This document shows, one piece after another, positions 8,491 through 17,261 of a stretch of 45,791 bases of DNA. A program made the position numbers and the translations under genes. How positions within the stretch are numbered: position 1 is the first letter of the stretch; each line of letters starts with the position of its first letter. The notes under the pieces were generated by a model, which had not been told where the DNA came from, made no database searches, and saw nothing but the letters and a program-made list of their open reading frames with translations. The DNA comes from Hyphomicrobiales bacterium (GTDB lineage: Bacteria > Pseudomonadota > Alphaproteobacteria > Rhizobiales > Rhizobiaceae). The stretch lies in NCBI GenBank assembly GCA_900473915.1, contig UCNG01000002.1, forward strand, positions 1-45,791, written 5' to 3'.

Positions 8491-8895
8491 ATGGCCCGCG
8501 TCACTGTTGAGGACTGCGTAGATAAGGTCGAGAACCGTTTTGAGCTGGTTCTGCTGGCTGGTCACCGTGCTCGCCAGATTTCCCAGGGTGCACAGATCAC
8601 CATCGACCGCGACAACGACAAGAATCCCGTCGTTGCCCTGCGCGAGATCGCCGATGAAACCCTGTCGCCGGACGATCTGAAGGAAGACCTTATCCACTCG
8701 CTGCAGAAGCATGTGGAAGTCGATGAGCCGGAAGCGGCTGCGCCTGCACAGATCGCCTCTTCGTCGGAAGACGTTGCGGAAGGCATTGCAGAAGCTGCCG
8801 AGGAAGACGTCGTTGCTTTCGACCGCATGTCGGAAGAAGAGCTGCTCGCCGGTATTGAAGGCCTCGTCGCACCAGAGAAGAACGACGATTTTTAA
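8491..8895 (+). CDS. rpoZ: RNA polymerase omega subunit
   Basis: The N-terminal half ([24 protein letters not shown] at about 15-29) is the conserved omega fold that clamps the beta' C-terminus and assists RNA polymerase assembly. The Ala/Glu-rich C-terminal extension to 134 residues is usual in Rhizobiales. The start at 8491 is preceded by GAAAGGGA. In proteobacteria omega contributes to a (p)ppGpp binding site at the beta'-omega interface, which makes the adjacent rsh gene functionally relevant. A strong terminator lies between the two genes, so they are probably separate transcripts. Confidence 0.97.
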   Translation: MARVTVEDCVDKVENRFELVLLAGHRARQISQGAQITIDRDNDKNPVVALREIADETLSPDDLKEDLIHSLQKHVEVDEPEAAAPAQIASSSEDVAEGIAEAAEEDVVAFDRMSEEELLAGIEGLVAPEKNDDF

Positions 8896-8920
8896 TCGTC
8901 CTCTGGATTAATTCTTTTTG

Positions 8921-8958
8921 CATGCGCTGCGACTTTCCCGTCGTGGCGCATGTTTTTA
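8921..8958 (+). terminator. Rho-independent terminator of rpoZ
   Basis: A 13-bp stem with two G-T wobbles (arms 8921-8933 and 8940-8952) and a TTTCCC loop is followed by five Ts. It separates rpoZ from rsh. Confidence 0.9.
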
Positions 8959-9172
8959 TGCGCGTGCTCATGCGCGAGGGTCGGCAGCTGCGATGCTGGA
9001 CGCCTGCCCGGAAGGCGCGCCGCGCTCCAAATGACGAGCGGTTTCTGCCGGAAATTAATATTGTCGGCAGAAAATTAAACCTAAACGTCGAGAACTGTTC
9101 GATTTTCGGTGATTTTGGGTCACAATACCCGATATGTTTCCAAACATCGGTTTCGAAAGGGAGTTCTCGTAG

Positions 9173-11419
9173 ATGATGCGCCAATATGAGCTTGTGGAGC
9201 GTGTGCAGCGATACAAGCCTGACGTGAATGAGGCGCTTCTCAACAAGGCATATGTCTATGCCATGCAAAAGCATGGCAGTCAGAAACGTGCTTCCGGCGA
9301 TCCCTATTTTTCGCATCCGCTCGAAGTCGCCGCGATCCTCACCGATATGCATCTCGACGAAGCGACGATTGCCATCGCCCTTCTGCACGATACGATTGAA
9401 GACACGACAGCCACCCGACAGGAAATCGATCAGCTTTTCGGTCCCGAAATTGGCAAGCTTGTCGAAGGGCTGACCAAGCTCAAGAAACTCGACCTCGTTT
9501 CGAAGAAAGCAGTGCAGGCGGAAAACCTTCGCAAGCTGCTTCTGGCGATTTCCGAAGATGTCCGCGTGCTTCTGGTCAAGCTGGCGGACCGTCTGCACAA
9601 TATGCGCACGCTGGGCGTGATGCGGGAAGACAAGCGCCTGCGCATTGCCGAGGAAACGATGGATATCTATGCGCCGCTTGCTGGCCGCATGGGTATGCAG
9701 GATATGCGTGAAGAGCTGGAAGAGCTGGCATTCCGCTATATCAACCCTGATGCTTGGCGTGCTGTCACGGATCGTCTGGCCGAACTTCTGGAAAAGAACC
9801 GCGGCCTGTTGCAGAAGATCGAAAAGGACCTGTCCGAGATTTTCGAAAAACACGGCATCAAGGCCAGTGTGAAGAGCCGCCAGAAAAAGCCATGGTCCGT
9901 GTTCCGCAAGATGGAAACAAAGGGCCTGTCGTTCGAGCAGCTTTCCGACATTTTCGGCTTTCGTGTCATGGTCGATACTGTGCAGGATTGCTACCGGGCG
10001 CTCGGTCTTATCCATACGACATGGTCGATGGTTCCGGGCCGGTTCAAGGACTATATTTCCACGCCCAAGCAGAACGATTATCGGTCGATCCATACCACCA
10101 TTATCGGGCCGTCCCGGCAGCGCATCGAACTGCAGATACGCACGCGCGAAATGGACGAGATCGCGGAATTCGGCGTTGCTGCCCACTCGATCTACAAGGA
10201 TCGCGGCAGCGCGAACAACCCGCACAAGATCTCTACCGAAACCAATGCCTATGCATGGTTGCGCCAGACAATCGAGCAGCTTTCAGAAGGCGACAATCCG
10301 GAAGAGTTTCTCGAACACACCAAGCTTGAACTCTTTCAGGATCAGGTGTTCTGCTTCACGCCGAAAGGCCGCCTCATTGCTCTGCCGCGTGGTGCAACGC
10401 CGATCGATTTCGCCTATGCCGTTCATACCGATATCGGTGACAGCTGTGTTGGCGCAAAGGTCAATGGCCGCATCATGCCGCTGATGACCGAGTTGAAGAA
10501 CGGTGACGAAGTGGAGATCATCCGGTCCAAGGCACAGGTGCCGCCAGCGGCCTGGGAATCGCTTGTCGCTACCGGCAAGGCGCGCGCCGCCATTCGGCGC
10601 GCTACCCGCTCGGCTGTCCGCAAGCAATATTCCGGGCTTGGCATGCGCATTCTGGAGCGCGCATTCGAGCGCGCCGGAAAGCCGTTCAGCAAGGATATTC
10701 TTAAACCCGGACTTCCGCGCCTGGCGCGCAAGGACGTGGAGGACGTTCTGGCTGCAGTCGGACGCGGTGAACTGCCGTCGACCGATGTGGTCAAGGCCGT
10801 TTATCCCGACTATCAGGATACGCGCGTGACTTCGCAGAACAGCCCCGCGAAGACTGGCGAGAAGGGCTGGTTCAACATTCAGAATGCAGCCGGCATGATA
10901 TTCAAGGTGCCGGAGGGCAGCGAAGACGCGACAAAGACCGACGCCGACGCCGCGCCGAAGCCGGGGAAAAAGGCGCTGCCGATTCGCGGCACCAATTCGG
11001 ACCTTCCGGTGCGTTTTGCTCCTGAAGGCGCTGTGCCCGGAGACCGTATCGTCGGCATTCTCCAGCCCGGTGCCGGTATCACCATCTATCCGATCCAGTC
11101 GCCGGCGCTGACGGCCTATGACGATCAGCCGGAACGCTGGATCGACGTGCGTTGGGACATTGACGAGCAGATGAGCGAGCGTTTCCCGGCGCGTGTCAGC
11201 GTCTCGGCTATCAACTCGCCGGGCTCGCTTGCCGAGATAGCGCAGATCGTGGCGGCCAATGACGCGAATATTCACAATCTTTCCATGGTGCGCACCGCAC
11301 CGGATTTCACCGAAATGATTATCGATGTCGAGGTTTGGGACCTCAAGCATCTCAACCGTATCATTTCCCAATTGAAAGAAAGCGCGAGCGTCAGCGGCGC
11401 GAAACGCGTGAACGGATAG
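9173..11419 (+). CDS. rsh: Bifunctional (p)ppGpp synthetase/hydrolase Rsh
   Basis: The 748-residue protein has all domains of a long RelA/SpoT homologue. The HD hydrolase domain shows His48, His72-Asp73 and HDTIED at 72-77. The synthetase domain contains RFKD at 290-293, the RxKD motif that marks bifunctional enzymes (monofunctional RelA has ExDD), and YRSIHTT shortly after. A TGS domain lies at about 390-455 and a C-terminal ACT domain at about 670-745. It makes and degrades the stringent-response alarmone. The ATG at 9173 follows AAAGGGA; a second ATG is immediately next. It is the only such gene in the window, and pyrE starts 7 bases after it. Confidence 0.96.
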   Translation: MMRQYELVERVQRYKPDVNEALLNKAYVYAMQKHGSQKRASGDPYFSHPLEVAAILTDMHLDEATIAIALLHDTIEDTTATRQEIDQLFGPEIGKLVEGLTKLKKLDLVSKKAVQAENLRKLLLAISEDVRVLLVKLADRLHNMRTLGVMREDKRLRIAEETMDIYAPLAGRMGMQDMREELEELAFRYINPDAWRAVTDRLAELLEKNRGLLQKIEKDLSEIFEKHGIKASVKSRQKKPWSVFRKMETKGLSFEQLSDIFGFRVMVDTVQDCYRALGLIHTTWSMVPGRFKDYISTPKQNDYRSIHTTIIGPSRQRIELQIRTREMDEIAEFGVAAHSIYKDRGSANNPHKISTETNAYAWLRQTIEQLSEGDNPEEFLEHTKLELFQDQVFCFTPKGRLIALPRGATPIDFAYAVHTDIGDSCVGAKVNGRIMPLMTELKNGDEVEIIRSKAQVPPAAWESLVATGKARAAIRRATRSAVRKQYSGLGMRILERAFERAGKPFSKDILKPGLPRLARKDVEDVLAAVGRGELPSTDVVKAVYPDYQDTRVTSQNSPAKTGEKGWFNIQNAAGMIFKVPEGSEDATKTDADAAPKPGKKALPIRGTNSDLPVRFAPEGAVPGDRIVGILQPGAGITIYPIQSPALTAYDDQPERWIDVRWDIDEQMSERFPARVSVSAINSPGSLAEIAQIVAANDANIHNLSMVRTAPDFTEMIIDVEVWDLKHLNRIISQLKESASVSGAKRVNG

Positions 11420-11426
11420 GACTAAG

Positions 11427-12005
11427 ATGAACACCGAAGATGTGCTTGCCGTCTTCCGCGAAGCGGGGGCGATCCTTGAAGGCCACTTTATCCTCACGTC
11501 AGGCCTGCGCAGCCGTATTTTCCTGCAAAAGGCACGTGTTTTCATGCATGCCGACAAGACGGAAAAGCTTTGCAAGGCACTGGCGGAAAAGATCGAGGCG
11601 GCAAATCTCGGAACCATCGATTACGTGGTCGGACCAGCCATTGGCGGTCTCATTCCTTCCTATGAGACGTCGCGCCATCTGCACGTTCCGTCAGTCTGGG
11701 TGGAGCGCGAGAACGGGGTGTTCCGCCTGCGGCGTTTCGATGTGCCGAAAGGCGCACGCGTCGTCATCGTGGAAGATATCGTCACGACTGGACTTTCCAT
11801 CCGCGAAACGATCGATTGCATGAAGGACCTCGGTATCGAAGTTGTGGCCGCAGCCTGCATCGTTGACCGCTCGGCGGGGAAGGCCGACGTCGGCACGAAG
11901 CTGATCTCTCTCGCCGAATATGAAGTTCCAGCCTATCCCGCGGATAAATTGCCGCCAGAGCTTGCTGCAATCCCGGCAGTGAAGCCCGGTAGCCGCAACA
12001 TTTAA
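11427..12005 (+). CDS. pyrE: Orotate phosphoribosyltransferase
   Basis: PyrE converts orotate and PRPP to orotidine 5'-monophosphate in pyrimidine synthesis. The PRPP-binding signature [13 protein letters not shown] occupies 112-124 with the acidic pair Glu117-Asp118. The 192-residue length is typical for the short alphaproteobacterial type. It begins 7 bases after rsh, so the two are almost certainly cotranscribed, tying a pyrimidine gene to the stringent-response gene. Confidence 0.95.
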   Translation: MNTEDVLAVFREAGAILEGHFILTSGLRSRIFLQKARVFMHADKTEKLCKALAEKIEAANLGTIDYVVGPAIGGLIPSYETSRHLHVPSVWVERENGVFRLRRFDVPKGARVVIVEDIVTTGLSIRETIDCMKDLGIEVVAAACIVDRSAGKADVGTKLISLAEYEVPAYPADKLPPELAAIPAVKPGSRNI

Positions 12006-12083
12006 GCAGGCAAGCCTATGGCTTTCCATGCGCTGCGGGGGATACACCCCTGCGGCGAAATTCCGCTTTGCGGGACGCGTTAT

Positions 12084-12105
12084 AGTTACCTATTTAAGGG
12101 TAACT
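12084..12105. promoter_or_regulatory. Inverted repeat upstream of fnrN
   Basis: AGTTACC (12084-12090) and GGTAACT (12099-12105) form a perfect 7-base inverted repeat around an AT-rich 8-base centre. It lies about 40-60 bases before the fnrN start. It may be an operator or part of the promoter; it does not match the FNR-box consensus. Confidence 0.35.
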
Positions 12106-12146
12106 GCCAGAGACGTTCTTCCGGCTTCCATAAACAGGATTCCATC

Positions 12147-12896
12147 GTGAGTGTAGCGCCTATCATATTCGATCCCAGATCGCCTTATCGTGCGCCATGT
12201 GGGGTATGCGTGGATTGCGATGTCCGGCGGATGGCCGTTTGCGCTGCGCTGGACGACGGCGATCTTGGCGCTCTGGAAGCAATCATGACCTCCAAGCGTC
12301 TCGATGCCAATGAGCAGCTGGTGGAGGAGGGCGAGCCGAAGCGTCGCGTCTTCAGTCTGACTTCCGGCATGCTGCGCATCTATACGTCGCTTCCTGATGG
12401 GCGTCGGCAGATTGCGGGTTTCCTGTTCCCCGGCGATTATCTTGGCCTGGCTGACGACGAGACTTACTCCCAGTCGGTTGAGGCTGTGGTGCCATCAGTC
12501 CTGTGCGCCTTTACCACCAGGGAGATGGACGATCTGATGGAACGTTTTCCCAAATTGAAGGAGCGCCTGCATCAGATGACGCGGGCCGCACTTCGCACGG
12601 CGCGCGATAACCAGCTTGTCCTCGGACGCCTTGCGCCGGTGGAAAAGCTTGCGAGCTTCCTGCTGGTCCTTTCTTCCCGTGCGGAAAAGCGCGGCGAAAA
12701 GCCCAATCCGGTGCATCTGTCGATGAACAGGACCGACATTGCCGACTATCTCGGCCTGACGATTGAAACCGTCAGCCGCAGCTTCACAAAGCTGAAGACG
12801 CAGGGGCTGATCCAACTGCTCGATGCCAATACGGTGGAAATCCTGTCGCGTCGTTCACTGGCAGCCGTCGCCGGAATGGACCCTGAAAGCCTCTAG
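12147..12896 (+). CDS. fnrN: FnrN-type CRP/FNR family oxygen-sensing regulator
   Basis: I start the gene at the GTG at 12147 (249 residues), because the family N-terminus follows directly and the longer frame from 12018 has no similarity. The [4Fe-4S] ligand candidates are Cys18, Cys21, Cys24 and Cys32 near the N-terminus and Cys120 in SVLCAF, so the protein belongs to the oxygen-sensing FNR/FnrN branch rather than CRP. A cyclic-nucleotide-like beta-roll and dimer helix lead to a C-terminal winged helix with DIADYLGLTIETVSRSF. The recognition helix has the E-x2-S-R pattern that reads TTGAT half-sites. The presumed target, a perfect FNR box, lies directly downstream before hemN. Confidence 0.92.
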   Translation: MSVAPIIFDPRSPYRAPCGVCVDCDVRRMAVCAALDDGDLGALEAIMTSKRLDANEQLVEEGEPKRRVFSLTSGMLRIYTSLPDGRRQIAGFLFPGDYLGLADDETYSQSVEAVVPSVLCAFTTREMDDLMERFPKLKERLHQMTRAALRTARDNQLVLGRLAPVEKLASFLLVLSSRAEKRGEKPNPVHLSMNRTDIADYLGLTIETVSRSFTKLKTQGLIQLLDANTVEILSRRSLAAVAGMDPESL

Positions 12897-12934
12897 CTTC
12901 AAGTCCACATCGCCCAAAGCCGGGTGAATTTCCG

Positions 12935-12948
12935 TTGATTCAAATCAA
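12935..12948. promoter_or_regulatory. FNR box of the hemN promoter
   Basis: TTGAT-TCAA-ATCAA is a perfect anaerobox. If it is centred at -41.5 (class II), the start point falls near 12983, and TAATCC at 12971-12976 sits exactly where the -10 hexamer should be. The box is itself nested in a perfect 9-bp inverted repeat, 12918-12926 with 12954-12962. Confidence 0.9.
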
Positions 12949-12991
12949 TGCACCACCCGGCTGAACAGCCTAATCCTGACCATAGAAATTG

Positions 12992-13198
12992 ATGCGAACC
13001 CGTCTTGGGGCGCGCGATTCAAAATGGGGAAAACAGGTGCTGTTGTGGCTGGGAATTGCAATATCGGCTGTCATGCATGCGGGCTTCCTTGCCGCATCAT
13101 GCCGTCTTGCCCCGCAGAATGTCGCTCCGGTTCCGGTGCGCGCATCGGCAGGGCTTCGCCGGAGCGACCAACGCTTAAGGTGGACGCGCTATGCATGA
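12992..13198 (+). CDS. Possible 68-residue membrane protein upstream of hemN
   Basis: ATG at 12992 opens 68 codons ending in TGA at 13196-13198, overlapping the hemN start by 8 bases. The product would have a hydrophobic helix at about residues 15-35 (QVLLWLGIAISAVMHAGFLAA) and a basic C-terminus. It would begin only about 10 bases from the predicted transcription start, with no ribosome-binding site, so it could be leaderless or simply be the hemN 5' leader. I do not recognise it. Conservation in relatives would decide. Confidence 0.3.
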   Translation: MRTRLGARDSKWGKQVLLWLGIAISAVMHAGFLAASCRLAPQNVAPVPVRASAGLRRSDQRLRWTRYA

Positions 13199-14525
13199 AG
13201 AAGCGATAAGACGCTACGCCGCATTGGCCGTACCCAGATATACCTCCTTTCCGACAGCTGCGGATTTCATGCCCGTGGGCGCTGAGACCACGCATCGCTG
13301 GCTGCGCCAGATCGGGCCGGAGGAAAGCGTCTCCCTCTACATCCATGTGCCCTATTGCCGGCAGCTGTGCCACTACTGCGGTTGCCATGCAAAAATGGCT
13401 GTCCGCAACGATGTGGTCGAGAATTTCTGTACTGCCCTGCTGAGCGAAATCGAGACCGTCAGCAAGAGCCTGACCGCCCGGCCGAATGTGGTTCACCTTC
13501 ATTGGGGCGGGGGGACGCCCTCGATTTTGAACCCGCGCCAGTTTATGAGCATTCTGGCGGCGCTGCGCGTTGCATTCGACTTTTCGCCTCAGATGGAACA
13601 TGCCATTGAGCTTGACCCGCGCACCGTCACGCCACAGCTCGTACGCACGCTTGCGCTCATGGGCGTCAATCGTGCCAGCCTCGGCGTGCAGGATGTAGAC
13701 GCCGAAGTTCAGAAAGCCATCGGTCGCATTCAACCGATAGAGACGGTCGCCAAGGCTGCAAGTCTTCTGCGCGAAGTCGGCATTGATCGCCTCAACTTCG
13801 ACCTCATCTATGGCCTGCCGTTGCAGACAGTGGAGACATTGCGCGAGACCTGCGAAAAGGTCGCAATACTCAAGCCCGATCGCGTTGCCTGCTACGGCTA
13901 TGCGCATCTGCCCCAGCGCCGCGCCAATCAGCGCCTCATCGATGCGAGCCTCCTGCCGGATGCCGATGAACGCTTCGCTCAGGCACGTGTCGTCGCGGAA
14001 AGCTTCATCGGTTTCGGTTATGAACCTGTGGGGATCGATCACTACGCATTGCCTGACGACAGTTTGGCCGTTGCCGCGCGCAATGGCACGCTGCACCGCA
14101 ATTTCCAGGGCTATACGGATGATCGCTGCCAGACTCTGATCGGTCTCGGCCCGTCATCGATTTCGCAGTTCCCCGGCGGCTATGCCCAGAATATCTCCGA
14201 CGTGACGCAATATTCCAAGCGCGCCAACGCGGGCGAACTGGCAACGGTCCGTGGTTATGCGATGCGCGAAAGCGACCGCATCCGCGCCGGTATCATCACC
14301 GCGTTGATGTGCAATTTCCGGGTCGATCTGAACGCTACGGCCCCGGGTGTGGAGTTTTCCGATGAGCTGGCCTTGTTGCGCCCTCTGGTCGCGGATGGGC
14401 TGGTGGAGGTCCGTGGCGGGGTCATCAGCGCGACAAGTGACGGCAAGCCGCTGATCCGTCTGGTTGCGGCTGCTTTTGATGAATTTCGCAGGGAGACGAT
14501 GCACGGCTTCAGTTTCGCCGTCTGA
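13191..14525 (+). CDS. hemN: Oxygen-independent coproporphyrinogen III oxidase
   Basis: HemN is a radical SAM enzyme that makes protoporphyrinogen IX without oxygen. The cluster motif is Cys56, Cys60, Cys63 with the additional Cys65 (CxxxCxxCxC), preceded by YIHVPYC, and the SAM-binding HWGGGTPS motif follows. The 444-residue length matches HemN. AAGGTGG at 13177-13183 is a good ribosome-binding site for the ATG at 13191. The FNR box about 250 bases upstream indicates induction at low oxygen by FnrN, encoded next door. A terminator lies downstream. Confidence 0.96.
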   Translation: MHEEAIRRYAALAVPRYTSFPTAADFMPVGAETTHRWLRQIGPEESVSLYIHVPYCRQLCHYCGCHAKMAVRNDVVENFCTALLSEIETVSKSLTARPNVVHLHWGGGTPSILNPRQFMSILAALRVAFDFSPQMEHAIELDPRTVTPQLVRTLALMGVNRASLGVQDVDAEVQKAIGRIQPIETVAKAASLLREVGIDRLNFDLIYGLPLQTVETLRETCEKVAILKPDRVACYGYAHLPQRRANQRLIDASLLPDADERFAQARVVAESFIGFGYEPVGIDHYALPDDSLAVAARNGTLHRNFQGYTDDRCQTLIGLGPSSISQFPGGYAQNISDVTQYSKRANAGELATVRGYAMRESDRIRAGIITALMCNFRVDLNATAPGVEFSDELALLRPLVADGLVEVRGGVISATSDGKPLIRLVAAAFDEFRRETMHGFSFAV

Positions 14526-14546
14526 ACTTGCGTTGGAACAAAGATG

Positions 14547-14645
14547 TAGAGCGAAAGATGCTCTATCAAGAAAATGCTGCTGCACCGGGCCGTCAAGAAG
14601 GTCAGTAGCATGGGAGCACCGCCGTTGGGGGACGTGCGGTGCTCC
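14547..14645. other. Hairpin-rich region after hemN, possible structured RNA
   Basis: Two inverted repeats precede the terminator. One is a 6-bp repeat, 14547-14552 with 14560-14565. The other is a perfect 10-bp stem, 14613-14622 with 14636-14645, which can extend by CGT/ACG around a TGGGGG loop. They could shape the hemN 3' end or belong to a small RNA. No known family was recognised. Confidence 0.35.
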
Positions 14646-14657
14646 ACTATTTCAGAG

Positions 14658-14698
14658 CACAGCCCGAAAGCCAAAACGGCCTTCGGGCTGTGTGTTTT
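14658..14698 (+). terminator. Rho-independent terminator of hemN
   Basis: Arms 14658-14672 and 14678-14692 form a 15-bp stem with one mismatch and a 5-base loop, followed by TGTTTTA. It sits between convergent hemN and fsr. Confidence 0.85.
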
Positions 14699-14703
14699 AC
14701 GTG

Positions 14704-15915
14704 TCAGGCCTTGCGGTTCTTTTCCAGCTTGGGCAGGAAAATCGTCAGCAGGCCGAGCAGCGGCAGATACGAGCAGATGTTGTAGACATACTCTATGCCC
14801 TTTTGGTCAGCGACGACGCCAAGAACGGCGGCTGCGATACCGGCCATGCCGAAAGCAAAGCCGAAGAACAGGCCCGACACCATGCCGACACGTCCCGGCA
14901 GCAGTTCCTGAGCGAACACCACAATAGCCGGGAAGGCCGAGGCGAGGATCAGCCCGATGATGACCGTGAGGACAGCCGTCATTTCGAGATTCGCATAGGG
15001 CAGGGCCAGCGTGAACGGCAGGACGCCGAGGATCGAGGCCCAGATCACCTTGCGCGCACCGATCTTGTCACCGATCGGGCCGCCGATGATCGTTCCCGCG
15101 GCGACCGCGCCGAGAAACAGGAACAGAAGCAATTGCGATGCCTGCACCGTCACGCCAAAGTGGCTGATGGTATAGAACGTGTAGTAACTCGTCAGGCTGG
15201 CCATGTAGATGTACTTGGTAAAGACCAGCATCGCCAGAACGCCAACCGAGACGAGAACCTTGTTGCGCGGCAGCGGAAGGGTCTTGTCCGGCTTCGCCTT
15301 GCTGGCGTTGGCAATCCGGTAGCGATTGTACCAGTTGCTCACATACCAGAGCAGCATCATGCCGATGAGCGCGGCGACAGAGAACCAGGACACGCTGATC
15401 TGGCCGAACGGCAGGACGATGAACGCTGCCAGAAGCGGGCCGATGGACGAACCGAAATTACCGCCCACCTGAAACAGCGACTGCGCGAAACCGTGCCGTC
15501 CGCCGGAGGCGAGCCGTGCCACGCGCGCCGCTTCCGGATGGAAGACCGACGAGCCGAAGCCGACAAACGCCGCACCCAGAAGCAGGATCGAATAATGATG
15601 CGCGGTCGCCAGAAAAACGAGGCCGACAAGCGTGCAGCCCATCCCGAACGGCAGGGAATAAGGCATCGGCTTGCGGTCGGTGTAGATACCCACGAGCGGC
15701 TGGAGGATTGATGCCGTCATCTGGAAGGTGAACGTCAAAAGCCCGATCTGCCAGAATGACAGGCTGTAGTTGTCCTTCAGCATCGGATAGATGGCCGGAA
15801 GGAGCGACTGCATCATGTCGTTCAGGAAATGGCCCATGCTTGTGGCCAGAATAATGGCGAGGACAGTATTGTCCGCGCCGCTGTTTGATGGCTGCTGTGC
15901 AGCACTCATGCTCAT
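14704..15915 (-). CDS. fsr: MFS transporter of the fosmidomycin-resistance (Fsr) family
   Basis: The 403-residue product has about 12 transmembrane helices and the strongly conserved Fsr signatures: GHFLNDMMQSLLPAIYP, QPLVGIYTDRKPMPYSLPFG, VFHPEAARVARLASGGRHG and SLFQVGGNFGS. Members are proton-driven drug exporters of the inner membrane. I choose the ATG at 15915 because GGAG lies 8 bases upstream; an in-frame extension to 15966 exists but lacks support. A divergent AraC-type regulator gene starts 435 bases away, suggesting local control. The true substrate is unknown. Confidence 0.88.
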   Translation of the reverse strand: MSMSAAQQPSNSGADNTVLAIILATSMGHFLNDMMQSLLPAIYPMLKDNYSLSFWQIGLLTFTFQMTASILQPLVGIYTDRKPMPYSLPFGMGCTLVGLVFLATAHHYSILLLGAAFVGFGSSVFHPEAARVARLASGGRHGFAQSLFQVGGNFGSSIGPLLAAFIVLPFGQISVSWFSVAALIGMMLLWYVSNWYNRYRIANASKAKPDKTLPLPRNKVLVSVGVLAMLVFTKYIYMASLTSYYTFYTISHFGVTVQASQLLLFLFLGAVAAGTIIGGPIGDKIGARKVIWASILGVLPFTLALPYANLEMTAVLTVIIGLILASAFPAIVVFAQELLPGRVGMVSGLFFGFAFGMAGIAAAVLGVVADQKGIEYVYNICSYLPLLGLLTIFLPKLEKNRKA

Positions 15916-16011
15916 ACTGCTACTCCGAAGATGAAAGCCAGTCTTCTGGTGTATTTCCTGCGACATTATCTGACAGCAGGAAAAGAGATTTCAAGGAAAT
16001 TGCGGATGTTG

Positions 16012-16156
16012 AGAGCCCGTTCCAAAAGTCGCCATGCCGGTCTGCAAATGGCAATTTTCTGCGTTCCGGTGCTCATGTACTGTTCAAGTACATTGTGCTC
16101 CGGTACTCGAAAATCGCCATCTTCGCCTCGGCCTGCCGCTTTTTGATTCAGGCTCT
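16012..16156. repeat. 145-base imperfect palindrome
   Basis: The two halves are symmetric about base 16084. The inner arms are perfect (ATGTACT 16075-16081, AGTACAT 16087-16093); further matching blocks lie at 16050-16059 with 16109-16118 (9 of 10) and at 16012-16017 with 16151-16156. Brucella carries dispersed palindromic elements of about 105 bases (Bru-RS); this could be a relative, but I cannot compare sequences here. Confidence 0.6.
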
Positions 16157-16173
16157 GATGAGAAACCGGCGAA

Positions 16174-16226
16174 AATTTGAGAGTTTGATGCCTGAACAGG
16201 CACGTGGCTTGCTCAAACGTCAAATT
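16174..16226. promoter_or_regulatory. Inverted AATTTGA/TCAAATT-type repeat, operator candidate
   Basis: AATTTGA-GA-GTTTGA-type and TCAAAC-GT-CAAATT half-sites face each other across a GCCTG/CAGGC mini-hairpin. The right half-site (16214-16228) is identical over 15 bases to one at 29440-29454 in another intergenic region. Confidence 0.4.
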
Positions 16227-16350
16227 CATTTCGCCAGCGAATGTCGCGACCCATTCTCAGCACACTATTAATAGGACTATTGCCTCTCGCCCGCTTTCGT
16301 GATTTGGTCCAATAGTTTCGAGAGTGGGCCAAACAAAGGGCAAAGCTGCA

Positions 16351-17220
16351 ATGAAACCGAAGTCGCCGCCGGGCCTGCTGCTGCCGGGAAGCGAGGAACT
16401 GCAGAAGTTCCACGAGCAGCGCATCGCCATGCTGGAAGGCATGAGCGGGCCGGTGATTGCTTTGCCGACGCGCTATCCCGACGGCTATTTCGTGCCGCGC
16501 CATCGTCACAGCCGGGCGCAGCTTCTGTGTGCGTCCCAAGGGGTGGTGCTGGTGACGACCGATGCCGGACGCTGGATGATACCCAGCGATCACGCCATGT
16601 GGATACCGGCGGGTGTGGAGCATTCGGTCGAAATTCTCGGCGAAGTCTTCATGCGGTCGATCTATATCTGCGTCGATGCTGTGTCGGGTGTTCCGGATTA
16701 TCTTCATGTGGTCGGGCTGACCGATCTCATGCGGTGCCTCATAACCGATGCGACGGCGCAGGACAGCACGCCTGAACCCGATAGTCGCGATGCGCTGGTG
16801 ATCGAACTTATATTGCGGGACCTTCACACGCTGCCGCAACGCTCATTGGGCCTGCCTTTTCCATCCGATCCGCGCCTGGAGAAGCTGTGTCGGGAATTCG
16901 TGAAAAAGCCTTCTTCACGCGCCACAATTGACGACTGGGCGGACAGGATGGCGATGAGTCGACGCTCGTTCACCCGGCATTTCCAGCGGGAAACCGGCGT
17001 AAGCCTTTCGGTCTGGCGCCAGCAGGCATGCCTGTTCGCCGCAGTTCCCCGCCTCACGGAAGGGGAGGCGGTGACGAGCGTGGCGCTGGATTTGGGTTAT
17101 GACAGCGTTTCCGCTTTCACGACGATGTTCCGCAGGATGCTGGGAGTTTCGCCACGGTTCTATTTGCCGCGGCTCGACACTGTTCCGTTTGAACGCAGCG
17201 ATAGCGTCGCGGCGGAATAA
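16351..17220 (+). CDS. AraC-family transcriptional regulator
   Basis: The N-terminal half is a cupin-like sensor (PRHRHSRAQLL at about 50-60, WMIPSDHAMWIPAGVEHSVE at about 80-99). The C-terminal part from about residue 180 carries two helix-turn-helix units, with MSRRSFTRHFQRETG and the typical VTSVALDLGYDSVSAFTTMFRRMLGVSP. I use the ATG at 16351 (289 residues) with AAAGGG 10 bases upstream; a GTG at 16324 is possible. It is divergent from fsr, so it most likely controls the efflux gene, but the inducer cannot be inferred. Confidence 0.88.
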   Translation: MKPKSPPGLLLPGSEELQKFHEQRIAMLEGMSGPVIALPTRYPDGYFVPRHRHSRAQLLCASQGVVLVTTDAGRWMIPSDHAMWIPAGVEHSVEILGEVFMRSIYICVDAVSGVPDYLHVVGLTDLMRCLITDATAQDSTPEPDSRDALVIELILRDLHTLPQRSLGLPFPSDPRLEKLCREFVKKPSSRATIDDWADRMAMSRRSFTRHFQRETGVSLSVWRQQACLFAAVPRLTEGEAVTSVALDLGYDSVSAFTTMFRRMLGVSPRFYLPRLDTVPFERSDSVAAE

Positions 17221-17261
17221 TAATAATTGTCTCTGCGATGGGAGCGCATTAATAGGACGAC

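Larger units (their letters stand above)
15916..16350. other. Repeat-rich spacer between fsr and the AraC regulator
   Basis: This 435-base region has no credible gene. It contains a 145-base imperfect palindrome (16012-16156) and a second inverted repeat (16174-16226). The promoters of both divergent genes should lie at its two ends. Confidence 0.6.

Noticed and set aside
8690-10225. 511-codon open frame antisense to rpoZ and rsh
   Set aside because: It crosses two real genes and a terminator and shows no recognisable domain.
10283-11617. 444-codon frame antisense to rsh and pyrE
   Set aside because: Spans two conserved genes and lacks any motif.
12031-12056. GC-rich hairpin just after pyrE as a terminator
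   Set aside because: The stem has a wobble and no T run follows, so termination is not convincing.
12018-12146. N-terminal extension of fnrN
   Set aside because: No similarity to FNR proteins; GTG at 12147 starts the conserved part, and an inverted repeat suggests noncoding DNA.
14464-15711. 415-codon frame antisense to fsr
   Set aside because: Highly charged, repetitive Arg/Asp/Gln composition typical of antisense to a membrane protein.
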